Shown: positions 1 through 12,610 of the stretch, in pieces
Position numbering within the stretch: the first letter of the stretch is position 1
How the letters are laid out: each line of letters opens with the position of its first letter
Assembly (NCBI RefSeq): GCF_000001735.4
Contig: NC_003075.7
Coordinates: 11,967,001 to 12,031,000 of the forward strand
From: Arabidopsis thaliana
Taxonomy: Eukaryota; Streptophyta; Magnoliopsida; Brassicales; Brassicaceae
Direction: 5' to 3'
DNA length: 64,000 nt
The notes under the pieces: generated by a model
Database searches by the model: none
Told to the model about the DNA's origin: nothing
What the model saw: only the letters and a program-made list of their open reading frames with translations
Translations under genes and position numbers: made by a program

Positions 1-1695
1 GTTTGAATAATTTACAAAGGGTAAGTAATCATGAATCATAATTTTTAAAAATAATATAAATCGGGACCACAAAGCATTGACTCGTAGCGATTAATACATA
101 CTATAACTTTCCAAGAAAACAAAGAAAATTAATTAAGAAAATAAAGATTAGATAAGAAAAAGCATTTTAGTAGTAGTAATCTATTTGTTTGGGCTTATAA
201 AGAATACGTTTGCTTTTTAAACAAAAATTATAACTCGAAGTGCATTTCCTCCAAAGTTTTATGTTGGTTAGAAATTCACAGTACACCTTTTTAAAATCTA
301 CATCAGCAAATCATGTCTATTTAAAACTCTACTTTGAATTGTGTCTTTAGATATATTTCATAATTTCAAAATTTAATCTTAAACTCAAAACATAAAACTA
401 AATACATAGTTACAAACGATAAAACTCATCTCAAAATCTGAATTACATGTTATATAATGTGTCTTATTTCAGAGTCATAAAATTATGTCAAAGAGTAACA
501 ACTTAAACATCGATAGATAAAATATGATTAGCTGTGCAACATGCAAGAATCGATATAGTTTTAAACATCCATGAGCTAATGCAAACGGCCCAATATTATA
601 AATTTGGGTCTCATAAGCCCTATATAAAAGTCCACTTACACTATTAATTTACTTAACTTTTTTTTGTCAACTATACTATAACCCCTATATGATGCGAACC
701 CAACTTTAACCGGCGGTATATGGCAACATGTCAGAAGAACCGGTTTGGTGCAAAATTCAAAGTCAGAAGTCTCGTGTTTGGTTTTTATTGGTCAATAATG
801 CCTTAGCTGTTTGCAACTCTGCCTTTTAAAGCCAACAGTAAAGTTAGATTCTCTTAACTTCTAATTGGATTGTTCTTCTAAATTAGTTCACAAAGAACTG
901 TACACAGCATACAAGTACAGGTACGATTTTTTCCAATTTCAAATGTTTGTTTGACTTCATTCAATTTTGAACAATAATGCTGCCTTCATTTCTAAAAATT
1001 AATATTATTGATATACAAACAATTAAAATTCAGTTTCATACATGACTAAACCACTTCAATTTTGTCCATAAGTTAATGACTCATGAGTCATGAGCATAGT
1101 TGTCATAATAATACGTAGCTTTTACGTCATAGAGACGACATGTCCATGGCCAATAGTTTTGTGTAAACTTTAAATATATTATATTATCCTTAACCATAAT
1201 TCTTAATCTTTTGTCTATCGGTCACATGTTATCTTCATCTTGAAGAAATGTAGTTGTCTTTTTATAAGCATGCTTAGATAAAGATTATATAATAAAAAAA
1301 CGAATCAATAAGATTCACACATGTAGGACCCACTTGTCTCCTTTGCGTTACACTAACCCCATAATTTAATTTAATTTTACATACAACACACTGATTTACT
1401 ATTGACAAAACTAATCTTCTAACAACGATAGGTTATATCATAAATATGTACAGAGAAAAAAATAAATGTTACCAAGATTCTACCTAACATCCTTCTACTA
1501 CCTATTGGTCCAACATGAAAGACCGACCACCAAATTCTTAACTAACTTCCCACATTTTATATACATAAAATTAAATTTGCCCACAAACCAAATCCATAAC
1601 CGGTTCACTATCTGCTCCAGATACACCAATTCAACCGCGTGGGTTGTTGACAAACACGATTGAATTGGTCTACATGGACCGGTTAGTTACCCCGG
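1..1695. other. Gene-free flank left of ACR7
   Basis: AT-rich DNA with no ORF that looks like a protein family. A TATA-like string (tatataaaag) lies at 621-630. About 280 bp further on, near 920, a possible exon end is followed by a gtacga donor-like sequence. That is too little to call a transcript. The segment holds the 3' flank of ACR7 and probably the flank of a gene outside the window. Confidence 0.4.
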
Positions 1696-3956
1696 TTAAA
1701 AATATGATTTGATCAAACCCAAATGGTATAGATTCCTCATCACTAGACTCCCAAGTGACACCAACACTGTCCCTCCTCCATACCGTCCTTGGTGATCTTG
1801 CGGTTCTATATGTTGTTCCTTCTCAACCGCTTCTCGGCAACTAATCGGGAACGGTTCTTTAACACTGAGATCATCGATACCGATCTTCTCCCTAATCGAT
1901 TTGATTATCTCGGGATCTATAAGGTTACCATTTGCATCCGTCACATAGAACACATTCCTCGCTATACTATCTTTAGTCGATATCTCGGCTCTAGCAATGT
2001 TTAAACCGTTCTCCCTCAATATTCGTGTTACTTCCGCTAACAATCCCGGTCTATCCGCTGTGCATAACTCCAATCTCACACCCTGCATAAGAGTAATAAC
2101 TAGTAAGTAAGCTACTAAACCAACCGGTTTTAAGTTCTGTTAACCAAATGAGAGTTGTTCATCATAGTTTTATACCTTAACCGTTCTTCTTTCAATTGCA
2201 GCTTGTAAACATTGGATCAAACGTTGTCTCTCCGGTTCTGAACTAACCGGATGTCCATCACTATGTCTAACATAGAATTCCAAAAACGCCGTTTCTCCAA
2301 CCGTTCGAATCGCGGCGTGGAACACAATGTAAGCCATATCCGTCAACGTGCAAACAACGTCAAACAAAAGCTTCATTCGATCTTTACACTGCAAGTTCAC
2401 AACAGAGTAACCACGTTTCGGAAGATTTTGTACCGAAACGATAGGAGATTTCTCGATATCAAACTTCTTCTCATAGTCACGGTCCATAAACATCCTTTGG
2501 TGCAACCTTCTCTCCATATGTGTATTGCCACCATAAGACACACATGTCCTCGTGTCGTTTTGGTAACCATCGTCGGCCTTTAGTAGATTTCGTAGTTGTC
2601 CTTCTACACGTTGGACACGGTCGGAATCTCCGTCGATCGGTGTCCCGGAGTTACCGTCTTTAACATAAATCATCGACGCAATCCTGCCGTTATGCGTCCA
2701 TGCCTTAGCCTCAACAACATCACATTCAAGATCAGCTAGAACCGCGAAAACCTCTGAGAGTAAACCGACTCTGTCTGTTCCGGTTAACTCTAGAGCGGTT
2801 AAACCCGTATACCCTTCCGTTTTACAGTAATGAGACGTTTCAATAGACTGTAAAATTTTCAAAAAACTAGTCTTTAATTTTCCGATAAGATTCACAAATT
2901 TAATTGCATAATTAAGGATTAACTAATTTACCTTTTCAATGTAACGGATTAGGTTCTCGTCGGTTAATTTGTCTCCGTTAAGATCGCTCACATGAAAAAC
3001 TGCAAAGGAAAAAAATCAAACAAGTAAATATTACTAATTCCTTAATTAGTAGTACCATAATTAGCGTAAGATTAGGGATAATTAATTACCATCCATATTC
3101 CATTTTCCATCAGAGGAAATGTAAGCTTTTTTGATCCAGAGATTCATATCAGTGAGAAGTTGTACAGATTCAAGCAATATTCCTGGGCTTCTTGCACTAT
3201 CAATCTTTTTGAAAAAAGGACAAAAAAACAAGAAAAAAGATGATAAAAATCATTTTCAAATAAAAAGGAAAGAGAGAAAAGACGAAGAAAAACAGAGGAA
3301 GGTTGCGTGAGGGTAAAAACCTTGACGACAGTTGAATTAGGGCAAACTCCATTGTCAATTACGACCCTGCAAGTGACCAAACAGACAGTGATCCTTTTAA
3401 AACTCACTCTTGTGTTGTGTGTGTATGAATCAAACAACCAAATCAAATAAATTTAAAAATAAATCGATTGAAATTGTCAATAAAATTGACTTGTGATTTT
3501 TACTGTTTATTATACTATTAGATGACGGTAAAGCCAGGATATCATATGACGATTCCTTCCATAAAAATTGGAGATTTTATTTTTATTCAAGAAAATTCTT
3601 TAAAACCTTAACTGTTATAGCAAACCCATCTTATGATGATTAAATTTCAATTTCGTGAAAAATTAATTTGGTTAAACATAAAACAAACAAAGAAAAAAGG
3701 CATAAAATTTTCTTTGAAGAGAACCCATGTTTTGAAAATATTATCAAAAATCATGTTTTGACGATTATTACAAGAAAAACAAAAATCTGATGATTCGGAT
3801 CAAGATTTTGTTTGTTGTTCATAGAAGATGATAATCGTTTACATACAAAAAATTATAAGATAAAAAGAAATAAAAATATTTTAAGGAAAAATACCTGGGC
3901 ATGTTCATCCGAACAACGAGCTTCTCATATTCATTAGAGCAATCAGATAACTCCAT
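1696..3956 (-). CDS. ACR7: ACT domain repeat protein ACR7
   Basis: Six coding exons in transcript order: 3895-3956, 3321-3366, 3090-3204, 2932-2999, 2176-2847, 1696-2082. They join to 449 codons plus TAG/TAA-type stop at 1696-1698, with GT-AG borders throughout. The protein starts [12 protein letters not shown]. Four ACT-type small-molecule-binding repeats are visible at about residues 36-85, 113-160, 250-300 and 323-375, each with the pattern DR.GLL..V...L or a variant, the last being [18 protein letters not shown] proteins in plants are thought to sense amino acids and have no catalytic domain. The length equals the family size I recall for ACR7. A CT-rich 5' leader lies at about 3960-4150. 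The actual ligand is not deducible from sequence. Confidence 0.95.
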
Positions 3957-6900
3957 CTTTTTTATTCTTCAATTCTTCTTCTTCTTGCTTCTTGTTTCAA
4001 ACAATAATCCTTAAAACTCAGAACCACCCTTTTAATTTATCTTTCTTCTTCTTCTTCTTAAGAGAAAGCTATCATAAAACCAGAACAATTCATGTGCTTC
4101 TTCTACAGAGTCTCTCTCTCTATTTCTCTCTCTTTATTTTTCTCCAGGGGCAGAGTTACTTCCAAGTCTGTCTATAAGAGAATTTAATAGGATAAGAAAT
4201 AAATGGTAATATATATAAATAGTATTCCTAATTAAAATATCAAGTAGGCGTTAGGGGAAAAGAATAAAATAAAAATAAACAGACGCTGACCTGTTCCTGC
4301 TTTGGAAAACTCTGGGCTCCTCCCATAGAAAGAAAAATCTAAACCATTAGAATTTTCAAAAACAAATCTTTCTTCATAGACTTTCCGTTCTTGTCTCCTG
4401 GATTCTTACCCACCTTCCCTTTTTTTTTACACAAAAAAAAAAAAAAACAATTGAGTTTGGCCGTACAATACAACAAAGCAAAGGGAACAACACTTTGGTC
4501 GGAGGATCCTACGTGGCAGATCACATGTGAGAGTTGTAAGATTTTTACGCGCGATTTGTCAACCGTAAATTTAACGCCGTTAAGAGTTAAAAGAATTAAC
4601 GCCGTTAGGATCTATACGGGATTTGCGTAGTAACAAACAAACAGCCGTTGATAACTTCGGTTCCCGCGGAATGTCGGTTGTCTTCCCGCCAAATTTCACG
4701 TTCTCACTCAGATATTTTTGGTTACAAACATTTGATTTCACATGTAAGAATGTTTTTTTGACCTTCACTCACATGTACATGCTTGTTGTTTTGATAAAAA
4801 CATTTCAATAGCAATTCAATTTTCAACTTCACTTGTGATAATAATCAAAGATATGAAACCTAAAGGGTAGATATAAAATTTATGTCATATGTACACAGGA
4901 TTTTGAATTCTTAGCATAACATATTGTGTTTATTAGTTTACTCTCACAATATTTTGTTAATGGTGAAATCGAGAAGAGAAAATAAAAGTCTTCGGTGATA
5001 TGAAATTTTTAAAACGCGTTGAACAAATGAAGAAAACTTCTGGAAAAAAATCATGTGTTCAAGAAGAAACGACCTTTAAAAGTAGTTGAAGGCGCGTCGA
5101 AGAAGTTGGTCCTACGTGTACCATTCGACATGTGAGCGACTTTGGTCGGTGTAGCTCGTTTATTTATTTAAAATTTTACATAAGATACACAAACATATTT
5201 CATAAATATTCACCGTCAATGTTACTCTTAAATGATGATAATTCGTAACCGTCGTTCTGTTATAACATTAAATTCTTATCATTATTTCTATAATGATTAA
5301 GTAACGGCAATAAAGCAAAAAAAACTCTCAGAAATAAACTTGAAATTTCTTAGAGTGTCATGTGTGAAAATATAGTGAAGGTTCGAGACTTATTTAAATG
5401 GAAAGACATGATTCGTGTCTTCTTGAGTGCTTGTAGCACCGATGCGTTTTCGTCTTTTTATGGAGTCACGCCTGTTTTAATATTTTCTTATACATAATAA
5501 TGCGTTTATCTATACTTGAATCCGGGATCGAACATGGATTTTAGCGTATGATTATTGTTGTCACAAGAAAATATGATATGTACGTGACGAAAGCATAGCT
5601 TTAGGTTTAAATTATTGTATAAGTGGATGTACAATTAGAAGAATTAATACGGATACTTCATAGTTTTTTTTTTTTCTAATAAGTACTCATACTTCTTATT
5701 GGATCCATTTGTTTGGAAGGTAATCAACTATATTTTCCTTCGATGTCAAACTCACTTTTAACTTTAATATATGGTTTCTTATAGGATAAAAATATCCGCA
5801 ATCGTCGCAGTAAGTGGTGAAACCACGAAAGTGGGAACGCACTTAGTTGTATGGATCTTTTTATTTATAGTGTCAGATCTGAGCCGTCGATATAGGTCGA
5901 GTTAGATTCTTTTAAAAAATCTTGAGGATATTAGAGAACAGATAGAGAGGATTAGGATTTGGTCAAAGACAGAACATGTAGTCACTGCATGCAACAGTTC
6001 TCACTTCTCACTTGTCAGAATTACAGTAATAAAAATTAAAATAATATGCTTCCATTATCTTTATATAATTCCCATTCACATCTGATACTAATGAGTGAGA
6101 TAATTTATTTAAAGTGAAAGTCGCAATTAAGAAGAGTATGAATTAAAAAATTAGTAATTGTCAAAGACATTTCAAAGAGAAGAGTGTGGCGTGGGACTAT
6201 TATTTGGCTTGTAAGTTCAGACATTTGAACCGGCCAATTTCTTATAATTCACTTTTCTTAATATTTGACTCACACATTTATAAGATAGTGACATCTTCTA
6301 ATCACTTTTATCAATATAATACGTTTATATCGTTCTTACATTACAGCTGTAGCCAATATTTTTAGGATATGTAGAAGATGAATTTTTATGATTTAAATAA
6401 ACCTTACAATTCGATGATTACAGCGACAACTAACTGCCTGATCACGATCATATACCAAAATTAGGAGTATAGTTGTTGTGTTTTTATTCAAAAAATTTGA
6501 GTTAAATTGTTCAAAAAAAAAAAAAAAATAGGTGCAACAACTACCTTTAATTGTCAATTTATAGATTTTCTCTAGTTTTCAATTTTGTAAATAGTTTCAT
6601 TATGAGAAGTTATTACTTATTCTTAAGATTTCCCAATCTTGTAGGGAAGCTCCAGATAATTAACGAGATTCTCTTATTCACGTTTGATTGATGATCAACA
6701 TATTAGTAAAGTATGATGTGATTTTTTCTCGACTATTCATTTATAGAAAAAGATCGTGAGCTATTAAAAAAACATCAAAGAAATCATGAGTTAGTGAATT
6801 TTCAGCTATTTTAATTAAAATTAAAGAAAATGTATTCTTCGATTTCTACTTTCTAGTTTTCTAGTTATGTTTAAGAAAATCAGTTTAATAATAAAGTCAT

Positions 6901-7940
6901 TTAATCATGCAACTTTTCACCTTTTCCTAATTAAATTACAATATGTTTATTAAATAATAATGGAAGAGATATAAATAGTGTTATGCATAGAAGGAACATC
7001 ATCACAAGGTCATGCATGATGCATCACATGGGATGTTGAACGACTTCATGCTCCTCTCCGCATATACCAAAATTTATGAGTCTATCTCATTTTCTCATGA
7101 ATAACTAGAATGTTGTAAGTTTGACTCCAAAAAAACAGAAAACTAGAATGTTTGTATATACAAGCAAAAGTTTAAATCCATTATAGGAAACAAAATACAA
7201 GTCTACACACGGATTATACAAATTCTCCTGAATCCTGATCAACTTAACCATGAAACTTGAAACAATCAGAATTAAGAGAATCGGCCTCCAAAGAAAGCTA
7301 ATTATCCGATTGATAATATATGCGACGAATGTTCATCACAAGAAAGAGTCTAATTCAAAAACCGGCTTTTGACATATCGCATAATAATAGTGCATGACAG
7401 TCTTAACAAAAAAACTCAACGCTATAAATAATTAATAAACGTTGACAAAACATAAAATAATTCCAAACCGAGTGCGTATCTAAAAAACGATAAACGTGGT
7501 CGTACGTTTAAGACTAAGTAATTTCACCAATTAAATTCCCGGAAAAAAAAAAACACAAAATTTATCAAAGAAAATTAAATACAAATCAACCTTAATTAAT
7601 GTCAAGCTTTAACCCTAAGTGGAGATTTGAGTGCCCCACACTTCTCCTCGGATATGTGTTTCCGATTCACATGGCACTCACAAGACACAATCAATGTTTT
7701 TAGGTTCTTTGTCTACCAAAACACCAAGAACAAAATGGTTGTACTCCAATAATTTTGCTGTATTGGTTAAGATATTTATTTTCGTTTGGTATATAGAACA
7801 ATCAACTAAAACATTTTTTGAAATACTTTGCCAATAATTTCAAATATCAAAAGTTAATTCGTTAAGGCCCGGTAAGGTTTTGTGTAACTTACACATGTAA
7901 AATAATGGGCCTCTTCAAATCTCAATTACCTACGCAACGA
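3957..7940. other. Gene-free interval with the ACR7 promoter
   Basis: About 4 kb without a supportable gene. The first 200 bp are CT-rich leader and promoter of ACR7, with runs of tctctctc near 4110-4140. The remainder is AT-rich with short A or T runs, for example near 6513-6528. The scattered ORFs of 60-80 codons show no family resemblance or splice-supported continuation. Confidence 0.5.
4571..4607. promoter_or_regulatory. Pair of identical TTAACGCCGTTA elements
   Basis: The 12-mer ttaacgccgtta occurs twice, at 4571-4582 and 4596-4607, on a 25 bp period. Its core TAACGCCGTTA is an interrupted palindrome (TAACG/CGTTA). AACG/CGTTA is similar to MYB-type recognition cores. It lies about 620 bp upstream of the ACR7 start codon. 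A regulatory role is inference only. Confidence 0.3.
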
Positions 7941-8020
7941 CATCGTCTAGCTCAGTTGGTAGAGCGCAAGGCTCTTAACTTTGTGGACTTGTGGTCATTG
8001 GTTCGAGTTACATGGTGGGC
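7941..8020 (+). pseudogene. Degenerate tRNA-Lys (CTT) gene
   Basis: The D arm and A box (tagctcagttgg) are intact. The anticodon stem-loop is complete, with loop ctcttaa and anticodon CTT at 7974-7976, which specifies lysine. The rest is damaged. The acceptor stem begins catcgtc, whose first two bases do not pair with the 3' ggtgggc. Eight extra bases (tggacttg) sit beside a near copy (tggtcatt) between the anticodon and T arms. The T stem (attgg/tacat) has two mismatches, and the B box reads ggttcgagtta instead of ending in CC. A functional tRNA is unlikely, so I call it a pseudogene. Confidence 0.75.
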
Positions 8021-8152
8021 GTTTTCTTTTATACACAATAATACAAAGTTTGGATCCTCAATTCATAGTTACAGTTACATCAAGAAGATAAATACTCTCA
8101 CAAGGTAAATTTGACTACATCTCTAGCTAGAAGATACCTCAGTGAGTACTTT

Positions 8153-9628
8153 CTATGAGTGGCTATCTTGTCCTGAACCTTGTGAAGTTTGTTCGTCCTC
8201 TGTGTTACATGTCAGAATCTGTGCTTTCCCAGCTTCTTTCTCCCAATCTATCCTCGCAATAAAGATGAGCAATATCGAGAGACAGAGAGATATACCAACA
8301 AATAACCCGATCAAGAACCCTTGAAGCCCTTGTTTAGCCTTGAACGCCAAAGTTGCCCCTAAAGGCAAAGCCAATAGATAGAATCCACTAAGATTTGCAT
8401 ACATTCCAAGAGACGGTTTCGCTGTTCCGCGGACTATCTCTCCACAAACCATTAATGGGAAGTTTACAACTTCGATAACCGCCATTATCAGCATCATCTT
8501 CTTCACACCGTTTAAGATGAGTTGGTCATGGTGAGTATACAAAGACCCCCAAAAACCTCTAAATGCTATCATCACTAATGCTCCAATGCAGCCTGAAATA
8601 ATACCCACAATGAGTGTAGTGTAAGCTGCTCTATAAGCTCCCTTAGGATTATTTGCGCCGAGCTCATTGGACACTCTTGTTGCCACACACGTGCCTAAAG
8701 AGAGCATCACCGCGTAAAGCAAGTAGTCGAAGTTGAAAACTATAATCAAGATTGATACAGCTTGCACCGGGTTTGGTAACCTCCCGGTTAAAAGGACCAA
8801 GATCTCGTAGCACCACCATTCAAGGCACACGGTGAGACAACATGGTCCACTAAGCTTGATCAGTGTGAGCCAGTCTTGAGCACTTTGGTTTAACCAGCCA
8901 CCTTGTTTCCATTTGTTCTCTTTCATTCGCTCTACGACTATCACATATCCAGTTAGAAGAATCACAACAATAAAATCAGTTATCCAAACCGCCATTGCAA
9001 CTCCTTCAATTCCTCTTGCTTTAGAGAGGACTATGTTGATGGGGATATGAAGAGAAGTGGCTGCAGCTGTTGTGAACATGATGGGAAGAGTAACACCTTG
9101 TGAGCTTAAATAAGCCTTAAGTGGACAAAGAAAAGAGAGGATTGGCAACTCTGGAAGAAGGTAGAGAAGATATTTCTTGGCTATGAAGGAAATATCTTCT
9201 CTTTGACCAAAACCAGTAAGGATCTTGTGAACATTGAGCCACAAGAAAGAAATTGGTACCGAAATCAAGAGTAGCAAGAGCACTGCCATAAAAAGGGTTT
9301 TATGAAGAAGCTTAAAGTTCTTGGCTCCGAAAGCTTGGCCACAAATAGGCTCCATTGCAGCAGAAATACCATACAAAACAGAAAAGCCAGTAACGTTTGC
9401 AAAGGAAAACCCTAATGAACCTCCGGCTAGGTTAAGCTCACCTTGACGGCCAAGAAACACAGATGTGGTGGTCATCTTACCGAACCACAACAAATTCATA
9501 ACCACCAATGGCAAACCAATTCTCATCTGCAGCTTCAGCTCATGAACAATGCTCTGCATCAAGGTCTTTGAACAAAGCCCTTCAGAGACTTCTGGATCTA
9601 AAGACTCTGACTTTGATGTTTCTGACAT
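8153..9628 (-). CDS. MATE family efflux transporter (RHC1-like)
   Basis: A single-exon gene of 491 codons with ATG at 9626-9628. The protein has a short hydrophilic N terminus followed by about 12 hydrophobic segments arranged as two halves, the MATE/DinF fold. Recognisable family stretches include the first-half segment ending GPCCGQAFG-type (here EPICGQAFGAKN) and the second-half VSNELGANNP. MATE proteins are proton- or sodium-coupled antiporters for organic cations and secondary metabolites. I recognise this as At4g22790, reported as RHC1, a CO2 and stomatal signalling component. That functional link is from memory. The lack of introns is unusual next to its neighbours but occurs in this MATE subclade. 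A decayed tRNA lies just downstream. Confidence 0.93.
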   Translation of the reverse strand: MSETSKSESLDPEVSEGLCSKTLMQSIVHELKLQMRIGLPLVVMNLLWFGKMTTTSVFLGRQGELNLAGGSLGFSFANVTGFSVLYGISAAMEPICGQAFGAKNFKLLHKTLFMAVLLLLLISVPISFLWLNVHKILTGFGQREDISFIAKKYLLYLLPELPILSFLCPLKAYLSSQGVTLPIMFTTAAATSLHIPINIVLSKARGIEGVAMAVWITDFIVVILLTGYVIVVERMKENKWKQGGWLNQSAQDWLTLIKLSGPCCLTVCLEWWCYEILVLLTGRLPNPVQAVSILIIVFNFDYLLYAVMLSLGTCVATRVSNELGANNPKGAYRAAYTTLIVGIISGCIGALVMIAFRGFWGSLYTHHDQLILNGVKKMMLIMAVIEVVNFPLMVCGEIVRGTAKPSLGMYANLSGFYLLALPLGATLAFKAKQGLQGFLIGLFVGISLCLSILLIFIARIDWEKEAGKAQILTCNTEDEQTSQGSGQDSHS

Positions 9629-11721
9629 TATTGTTAGTAGAAAATATGGATAATTTGGAACAGAGCAAAGAACTTTTAAGAGGTTTCAGCCAAATTTGCA
9701 GAGATAGTTGTTTGTTTGTTGATAAAGATGACAAAAAAAATTGTAAGTGGAAAATGGTTTTGTTGTTTGCGTGGAGGATTTTATAAGTAGGTAGATTAAA
9801 AGCATGAGTTCCGTGAGAGAGTGATGAGCTAAATAATATAAATGTTGAATCAATTTTCTCGAGGAAGCTTTTGTAACGGCCAATAAAAGCAGAGGATTAA
9901 CAAGTTGGTGGGTTTCTATACCCTTAAGTGCATTAGTGATGATGAATCCATATCATTCCCATTTCCCACTTTTAATACAGTAATTTTATTTTATTTTTGA
10001 AAATGTGCAATTAACGAATATATATTTTTACATTAATATTATTTTCTTATCTTTTTTGGCTAAAATTCTTACATATTTTTTTTTCTGAAACTAAGCTAAT
10101 ATTAAATTAAAAAAAGTTGATATTACAAAATTTAACATTGGAAAAAAATGCTTGTAAAAAACTATTTAAATATAAAATGGACTTTCGTTACAGAGAACCA
10201 GAGTATGCACATAAGCTTTCGTGTAAAACATCGGATATTTGGTTGAGGAGCGAAATAGGGGAAAGCAAACGATAAACTTTCATGCAAGAAAAGTTTGACA
10301 TCATTCAATATACCAAATTTGTGTGTGGTTGCCATTTTTCGATAACAAGTCTAAAGGGTTTTCAAACACCTCAATGGGACCTTAATCTCTTCTTCTTTTT
10401 TTCCTTTTGTCTAAAGGGGAAGTGTGTTATTGCATTTAACATAAATAACTTCCACCCTCATCATATTTAGGATTTCACTTAAGTAATTTTTTTGTAAACG
10501 AAGTTATATAGTCTTTCTGTAAGAAAAATAAAACAATGGTGGAAAACAAAGCTTGCTTATAATAGTAAATAGGCAGTTGGTAAATCATAATATAATCAGA
10601 ATTTTCTTCTCACTAGCTAATACTGACAGAAATAGAATATAATAAAATTAGAATTAAGTATCCTAAAAAACTAAGAGATAGTTGAACACACAAATAGCAT
10701 AGACAAAAGAAAAAATGTGTTTGAAAAAGATACGTGACCTTGGCTTTCTATTTTTCTTTCCAAAAAGCAACAAATAATTGCATAATGCATCATTTTCTAA
10801 TGAAAATATTATGAATATAAAATACCAACTTTTTATAGGATGATTGGAGATATTTCAACTTTTATTTTTGTTGCTTCTTAAAAAGGAAGAGGACCCCAGA
10901 ACAAAAATAAAAGGCACGATTGGTAAATTTTCATGAGATGATAAAGATTTGGGGATTTTCACTATTCCGGAATTAGGGATAAAAAGTGGTAGTTGGACAG
11001 AACCTTAAGAAGAAAAAAGCAGATAACAAAATTTAGGTTTGTCCACTTTGAGAATTGGAATCGATAATCCAATAAAATATGAGATAAGAAAAAATTCGGA
11101 TAATGGGTCGGTCCGAACATCTAATTCACTATCTAACTTCTCATCAATTCGACTTAGTATCACCTACAAGATTGAAGATTCGAATAAGTTGGATAATTAA
11201 ATATTACTCAAATGAATAATTTGGTACTCCATCCTATACCCGAACCATATTCGACCCATACGGCTAATTTTACCTTGTAAAGTGCTACTTCCCTTTTTAT
11301 GCGAATCACTTTAGCTATAATTTTTTATTTAACAGAAATGATCATATTCTTGAAATAGTTAATGAGACTACATTAAAGAATGAAAAGAATGTGAAATGGA
11401 ATATGGTATTAGGAATTTAGCATTCAACATATATTCTTACGTCGAATCATTTTGTTCTTTACATATAATCAGTTGCAACTTTACTGAAACATTTATTCAG
11501 AAGGATGATAAGAAATAAGTATGATTTCGGATCGGAAAAGTTTATTATTCGTTTATACTTTATATATAGCCCATACCGTAAGTCTTTAACTAGTTAATTC
11601 AATATTTTGAGAAACTTATTCGGGTCCAAATACATGGCCCATTTCTATCCCGGTCCATTACAGATTAAGAAACAAAACATGTAAATTACTAACTAACTAG
11701 TAGTATTGATTTACTACTACA
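9629..11721. other. AT-rich intergenic, MATE promoter side
   Basis: This holds the upstream region of the MATE gene, followed by AT-rich sequence. No ORF with family resemblance is seen on either strand. Near 11095-11270 there are scattered cgaac/ccgaacc words resembling those in the mobile element just to the right. This may be decayed element sequence, but no ends could be defined. Confidence 0.4.
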
Positions 11722-12610
11722 CTAGATAAAGCCCGCCTATTTAGGCGGGTGTACTCGAAATTTGTAAATACTCGAACGGGTCTAAACTTCAAAACCCGAA
11801 CCCGAATAGGTATCCAAACATATCTCAAATATAAGTATATATTAGTTATATTTATACTTATATATAGAAAATATTAGAATTTTTTTGGATATTTTAGTTA
11901 TTTTTGTGTATTTTTAGATATATTCAAGCAAAACTACTCGTGTTGTTTTGAATTTTTTTGAAATTTTCAAGTAATTTAATAGATTTGCACACAAAATTTG
12001 ATATTTCAATATATAAATAAACTCGAACCCGAACCCGAACCCAAACCGAACCCGACCCAAAATCTTAAATTACCCGAACGGGTTCTAAACTTCTAAACCT
12101 GAAAACCCGAACCCGAAATACCCGACCCGAATACCCAAACGCCTAGAGCTAATAATTAATATAAAAAAAGAAATCCACAAAAATATTTAGAAACCAAACA
12201 TTGTTGAAAATATATTTTCTACATATACCGTAAATGAGTTAATTTTACATCATGCAAATTAATATTAAATGAGTTAAAATTAACAAATAAAAATAATTGA
12301 AAAGTTAAATCCTATAAGCTAAGCTATTTTTCTCAAAATGTTCTATTTTTCACTTATGATTACATGAGTTAAAGACAAATTTGTTAATTTTCCTTTTGTT
12401 GAATAAATGTTAATTGTTTATAAATATATAGACATATAAATTACTATATGTAAATTTGTTTACTTTTTAAGATTCTCTATTTTTTTAGAGAATAAAAAAG
12501 TTAAATTTTGAATGACACATGTAAACATCTGATCGTTTGACCTGACACGTGGCACAATCTTATGAGTTAGCAACTTTAAAAACCATACTTTATATAATAA
12601 AATTATTGAT
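11722..12610 (-). mobile_element. Probable non-autonomous Helitron
   Basis: Read on the minus strand, the right-hand end shows Helitron 3' features: a perfect 8 bp-arm hairpin (cccgccta/taggcggg, 11732-11749), a short spacer, then CTAG at 11725-11722 followed by host T. The other end reads A|TC on the minus strand at 12611/12610, followed by an AT-rich start (TCAATAATTTTATTATATAA). It therefore fits insertion between A and T with 5' TC and 3' CTRR. A CACGTGTCA-like word near the 5' end (about 12545-12554) also recalls Arabidopsis ATREP-type elements. It carries no ORF for Rep/helicase, so it would be non-autonomous, 889 bp. The 5' end is less certain than the 3' end. Confidence 0.6.
11769..12130. 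repeat. Direct CCGAACCC-rich repeats inside the Helitron
   Basis: Two related blocks of about 40 bp, at about 11769-11808 and 12071-12117, share the order cgaacggg-tctaaacttc-aaacccgaacccgaa. Between and beside them, from about 12025 to 12130, are further cccgaa/cccgac units. The blocks are in direct orientation about 300 bp apart. They look like an internal repeat of the element rather than coding sequence. Confidence 0.6.

Noticed and set aside
7905-8108. ORF of 67 codons across the decayed tRNA
   Set aside because: It is a read-through of tRNA-derived sequence without family resemblance.
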